Positions 59,000 through 64,000 of a DNA stretch of 64,000 nt are shown piece after piece; the first letter of the stretch is position 1; the number at the start of each line of letters is the position of its first letter. Source of the stretch: Oceanobacillus sojae. Lineage in GTDB: Bacteria; Bacillota; Bacilli; Bacillales; Amphibacillaceae. The DNA lies in NCBI RefSeq assembly GCF_007991515.1, contig NZ_BJYM01000007.1, positions 150,780-214,779 on the forward strand. Reading direction: 5' to 3'. Under the pieces are notes generated by a model. The model searched no databases and was not told the DNA's origin. It was given only the letters and a program-made list of their open reading frames with translations. The position numbers and the translations under genes were made by a program.

Positions 59000-59497
59000 G
59001 CTTTGGAATTTAATGAATAATCACCTTGAACCTTAGTGAGACTGTAGAAAATATGAATGGCAATCTTTGAATCGCATGATAATATGCTGACACTTCATTA
59101 ATAAAATATGAAAACTCTTATCTGGAGCGGGGAAGAGGTTTGCCTTTTAAAATCGAAGCAGCCTTCAATAATTTAAAAGGTAATTTCTTTAAATAAAATG
59201 ATGTTATTACAACGTGCCCAGAAGATAAAAAAATGTTGAATAAATTAGTTGGGTACTGTAAACCCAAGAAATTCAAGATTTTATTATCAATAACTATGAA
59301 GGTATCACTGTTCTGGCGCCAATCAGCGCATAATAACGAGCATTTTAGAAGAATATTAAGGATATAAGACTTTAGCTATTCGTGAGGAACGATTATCATA
59401 AATTATCCGAAAATATAAGTTTAAATCAATTTTGTGCGGGAATCATACCTGTGTTAGCATATTTATTGTGTTAAACAAACCGAAAGGATGATTTATT
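59000..59497. other. Decayed region at the place of metNPQ, with S-box-like remnant
   Basis: Between yusE and suf genes B. subtilis carries the SAM-riboswitch-controlled metNPQ operon. Here no such genes exist. At 59115-59180 the sequence keeps much of the S-box 5' half in order: CTCTTATC..GAG.GG, then GAAGC.GC, then AAAAGGT-AATTTC. Frames at 59210-59390 contain only short broken ORFs. Remaining bases show nothing recognisable. Confidence 0.35.
59432..59460 (+). promoter_or_regulatory. Possible promoter of the small gene at 59498
   Basis: TTGTGC (59432-59437), 17-bp spacer, TAGCAT (59455-59460). Confidence 0.4.
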
Positions 59498-59686
59498 ATT
59501 ACCACTGAGAATGGTTTAAGCTACACTTCGGAAATGGAAAAAGCTATTGGACAATCGAGAGGCGTCAATTACCAAGAATATGACAGAAGTCTGGAAAAGA
59601 AATTAAAAGTAGAAGAACAAAGAGAAAAAGAATATCAAAATGCGAAAATGATCTCATCAGGAGTAGAACTCAGACGTTTGAAATAA
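59498..59686 (+). CDS. Small hydrophilic protein, 50-62 residues, start uncertain
   Basis: An open frame ending at TAA 59684. AAAGGATGA lies just upstream of two ATT codons (59495, 59498), with no ATG, GTG or TTG at that position; the first ATG in frame is 59534 (50 residues), without a ribosome site. The protein is charged and helical (SLEKKLKVEEQREKEYQNAK) and ends SSGVELRRLK. It is followed by a terminator and preceded by a possible promoter, so it looks like a real transcription unit. Function unknown. Confidence 0.5.
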   Translation: MTTENGLSYTSEMEKAIGQSRGVNYQEYDRSLEKKLKVEEQREKEYQNAKMISSGVELRRLK

Positions 59687-59698
59687 AGATAATAAAGA

Positions 59699-59727
59699 AG
59701 TTGGTGTCAAAGGGCATCAGCTTTTTT
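59699..59727 (+). terminator. Terminator after the small gene
   Basis: AGTTGGTG pairs with CATCAGCT with wobbles, then six T. The following 59728-59950 shows no gene. Confidence 0.65.
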
Positions 59728-59950
59728 ATATGAAACAAACTTTTGGAAACAGAAGGAAGCCGAGTGGAATATAATAGGTATTTTTTACTGTGTTTTTACA
59801 GAAGAAAGTAATCTATTTTTCGGTTTTTTTAGATGAAAAATAAAGAGAACAGAAATTTCCGCAAGCAGGCTGAAAAAGGGTTTTTAAATACTCCTTTAAC
59901 GGTATATTTTGACGCGTCTTATAGACGGATAATAACAGTTGCGAATTAAT

Positions 59951-60006
59951 TTGAAATGCTTTAAGATTGTAATGAGAATAAATTGAGAATGAATATATTA
60001 TTCATT
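59951..60006 (+). promoter_or_regulatory. Probable sufC promoter region with palindrome
   Basis: TTGAAA (59951-59956), 17-bp spacer, GAGAAT (59974-59979) is the best promoter. Just downstream, AATGAATA-TAT-TATTCATT (59988-60006) is a perfect inverted repeat of unknown meaning, possibly an operator. GGAGG is ahead of the start at 60039. Confidence 0.45.
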
Positions 60007-60038
60007 TCATTTAAAATAAAGTTTTGGAGGTATGATTT

Positions 60039-60827
60039 ATGTCAGGCTCAGTATTAGAAATTAAGAATCTTCATGTATCTATTGAAGACAAAGAGATATT
60101 AAAAGGGGTAGACCTAACGGTTAAAGGTGGAGAATTCCATGCAATCATGGGACCAAACGGTACAGGTAAATCCACATTGGCATCTGCAATCATGGGACAT
60201 CCTAAATACGAAGTAACAGAGGGAACTATCACACTTGATGGGGAAGATGTATTAGAAATGGAAGTAGATGAACGTGCCCGCGCTGGTCTATTTTTAGCAA
60301 TGCAATACCCAAGTGAAATTAGTGGTGTAACAACTTCTGACTTCCTTCGTTCTGCAATCAATGCAAAACGTGAAGAAGGCGATGAAATTCCATTGATGAA
60401 GTTTATCAAAGAACTTGACAAAGATTTAGACTATCTTGATATAGATCAAAATATGGCAACACGTTACCTTAATGAAGGCTTCTCCGGCGGAGAGAAAAAA
60501 CGTAACGAAATTCTGCAATTAATGCAATTAAAGCCAGATATCGCTATCCTTGATGAAATTGATTCAGGACTTGATATCGACGCACTGAAAGTAGTATCAA
60601 AAGGAATCAACAAAATGCGTTCTGATAACTTTGGATGCTTAATTATTACTCACTACCAACGTCTATTAAACTACATTACACCCGACTTTGTTCACGTAAT
60701 GATGCAGGGCCGTGTTGTAAAATCAGGCGGACCTGAGCTTGCAAAACGCCTTGAAGCAGAAGGCTATGAGTGGATTAAAGAAGAATTAGGAATTGAAGAC
60801 GAAGAAACTGCAGAACAAAACGCGTAA
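60039..60827 (+). CDS. sufC: Fe-S cluster assembly ATPase SufC
   Basis: A 262-residue ABC-type ATPase of the SufBCD scaffold complex, cytosolic. Walker A GPNGTGKST (35-43), signature FSGGEKKR (about 148-155; SufC-specific form), Walker B IAILDEIDSGLDIDA and H-loop ITHYQRLL. First gene of the sufC-sufD-sufS-sufU-sufB operon, the main iron-sulfur assembly system in bacilli. An acidic C-terminus follows the fold. The sufD start is 17 bp downstream. Confidence 0.96.
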   Translation: MSGSVLEIKNLHVSIEDKEILKGVDLTVKGGEFHAIMGPNGTGKSTLASAIMGHPKYEVTEGTITLDGEDVLEMEVDERARAGLFLAMQYPSEISGVTTSDFLRSAINAKREEGDEIPLMKFIKELDKDLDYLDIDQNMATRYLNEGFSGGEKKRNEILQLMQLKPDIAILDEIDSGLDIDALKVVSKGINKMRSDNFGCLIITHYQRLLNYITPDFVHVMMQGRVVKSGGPELAKRLEAEGYEWIKEELGIEDEETAEQNA

Positions 60828-60844
60828 TGTAAGGAGGGGTAATC

Positions 60845-63793
<2,949 letters not shown>

Positions 63794-63814
63794 GACAGAA
63801 GTTTTTATTCTGTC
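63794..63814 (+). other. Intercistronic hairpin between sufU and sufB
   Basis: GACAGAA (63794-63800) pairs with TTCTGTC (63808-63814), loop GTTTTTA. It has no T tract, so it may affect mRNA processing or stability rather than terminate. Confidence 0.5.
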
Positions 63815-63832
63815 AGAGGGAGGTTATTAACA

Positions 63833-64000
63833 ATGGCAAAAAATATGCCGGAAATTGAAGAGTATAAATATGGATTTCATGATAAAGACGTATCTATTTT
63901 CCGTACAGAAAAAGGATTAACGCCAAATATTGTTAAAGAAATTTCGAAAATGAAGGAAGAACCACAGTGGATGCTTGACTACCGTCTAAAGGCATTAGAT
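63833..64000 (+). CDS. sufB: Fe-S cluster assembly protein SufB (partial, 5' end)
   Basis: The first 56 codons, beginning [20 protein letters not shown] and continuing to [11 protein letters not shown] at the window end, match the conserved SufB N-terminus (the EYKYGF.D.D and [14 protein letters not shown] segments). GAGGGAGG lies ahead of the ATG. The rest of the gene is outside the window. Confidence 0.93.
   Translation, partial: MAKNMPEIEEYKYGFHDKDVSIFRTEKGLTPNIVKEISKMKEEPQWMLDYRLKALD

Noticed and set aside
59210..59340. Broken frame with CPEDKKMLNKLVGYCKPKKF as a gene
   Set aside because: No start with ribosome site, no recognisable family, stops in all frames nearby; listed only as part of the decayed interval.

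Overview
The window is a low-GC Gram-positive (Firmicutes, Bacillaceae) chromosome segment. Purine-rich Shine-Dalgarno sites, frequent TTG/GTG starts and gene orders known from Bacillus subtilis all support this (est-rnr-smpB-ssrA; fadN-fadA-fadE with yusI-gcvH-yusF-yusE; sufC-D-S-U-B). A BCCT osmolyte transporter and a bacterial voltage-gated sodium channel gene suggest a halotolerant or alkaliphilic bacillus such as Oceanobacillus or Virgibacillus; that placement is inference. There are no rRNA or tRNA genes, CRISPR arrays or intact insertion sequences.

Layout. 0.1-4.4 kb: carboxylesterase, RNase R, SmpB and tmRNA (ribosome rescue). 4.5-8.2 kb: small accessory genes, including a frameshifted lipoprotein gene. 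8.5-14.7 kb: a self-contained nitrite reduction operon (nirB, nirD, siroheme synthesis genes, nirC) behind two TGTGAA/TTCACA palindromes. 14.9-18.2 kb: DinB protein, a divergent LysR/MFS pair, one orphan gene. 18.5-25.3 kb: a seven-gene cassette predicted to make dTDP-Fuc4NAc, load it on a lipid carrier, flip it and transfer it to a surface acceptor. 25.3-26.9 and 40.4-42.1 kb: two secreted cell-wall hydrolase-type proteins sharing an N-terminal coiled-coil module, with different catalytic ends and a shared WalR-like promoter element. 27-28.6 kb: CopC/CopD-type proteins. 30-33.8 kb: a GntR-ABC operon and a membrane protein-TetR operon, each with a clear palindromic operator. 34-39 kb: two decayed Rpn/YhgA-like genes, hemolysin III, DUF1836, LLM oxidoreductase and DedA genes. 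42.5-49.8 kb: BCCT transporter, CNNM/CBS protein with an unusual translation start, an eRF1-like protein, an SH3 protein and the zinc uptake genes znuC-znuB-zur. 50-55.6 kb: the fatty-acid beta-oxidation operon under a perfect FadR palindrome. 55.7-59 kb: sodium channel, DinB, YusI, GcvH, YusF, YusE. 59-60 kb: a mostly decayed kilobase holding what looks like a vestigial SAM riboswitch. 60-64 kb: the SUF iron-sulfur cluster operon, cut off in sufB.

Most promising for new biology: the Fuc4NAc surface-glycan cassette with a GT-C-like enzyme and an SMR-type flippase; the eRF1-like protein whose GGQ loop reads GRAKQ; the minicistron and hairpin separating a strong ribosome site from the TTG start of the CBS protein; the promoter-hairpin-terminator unit between smpB and ssrA; the diverged S-box remnant; and the sodium channel with Asp in its selectivity filter.
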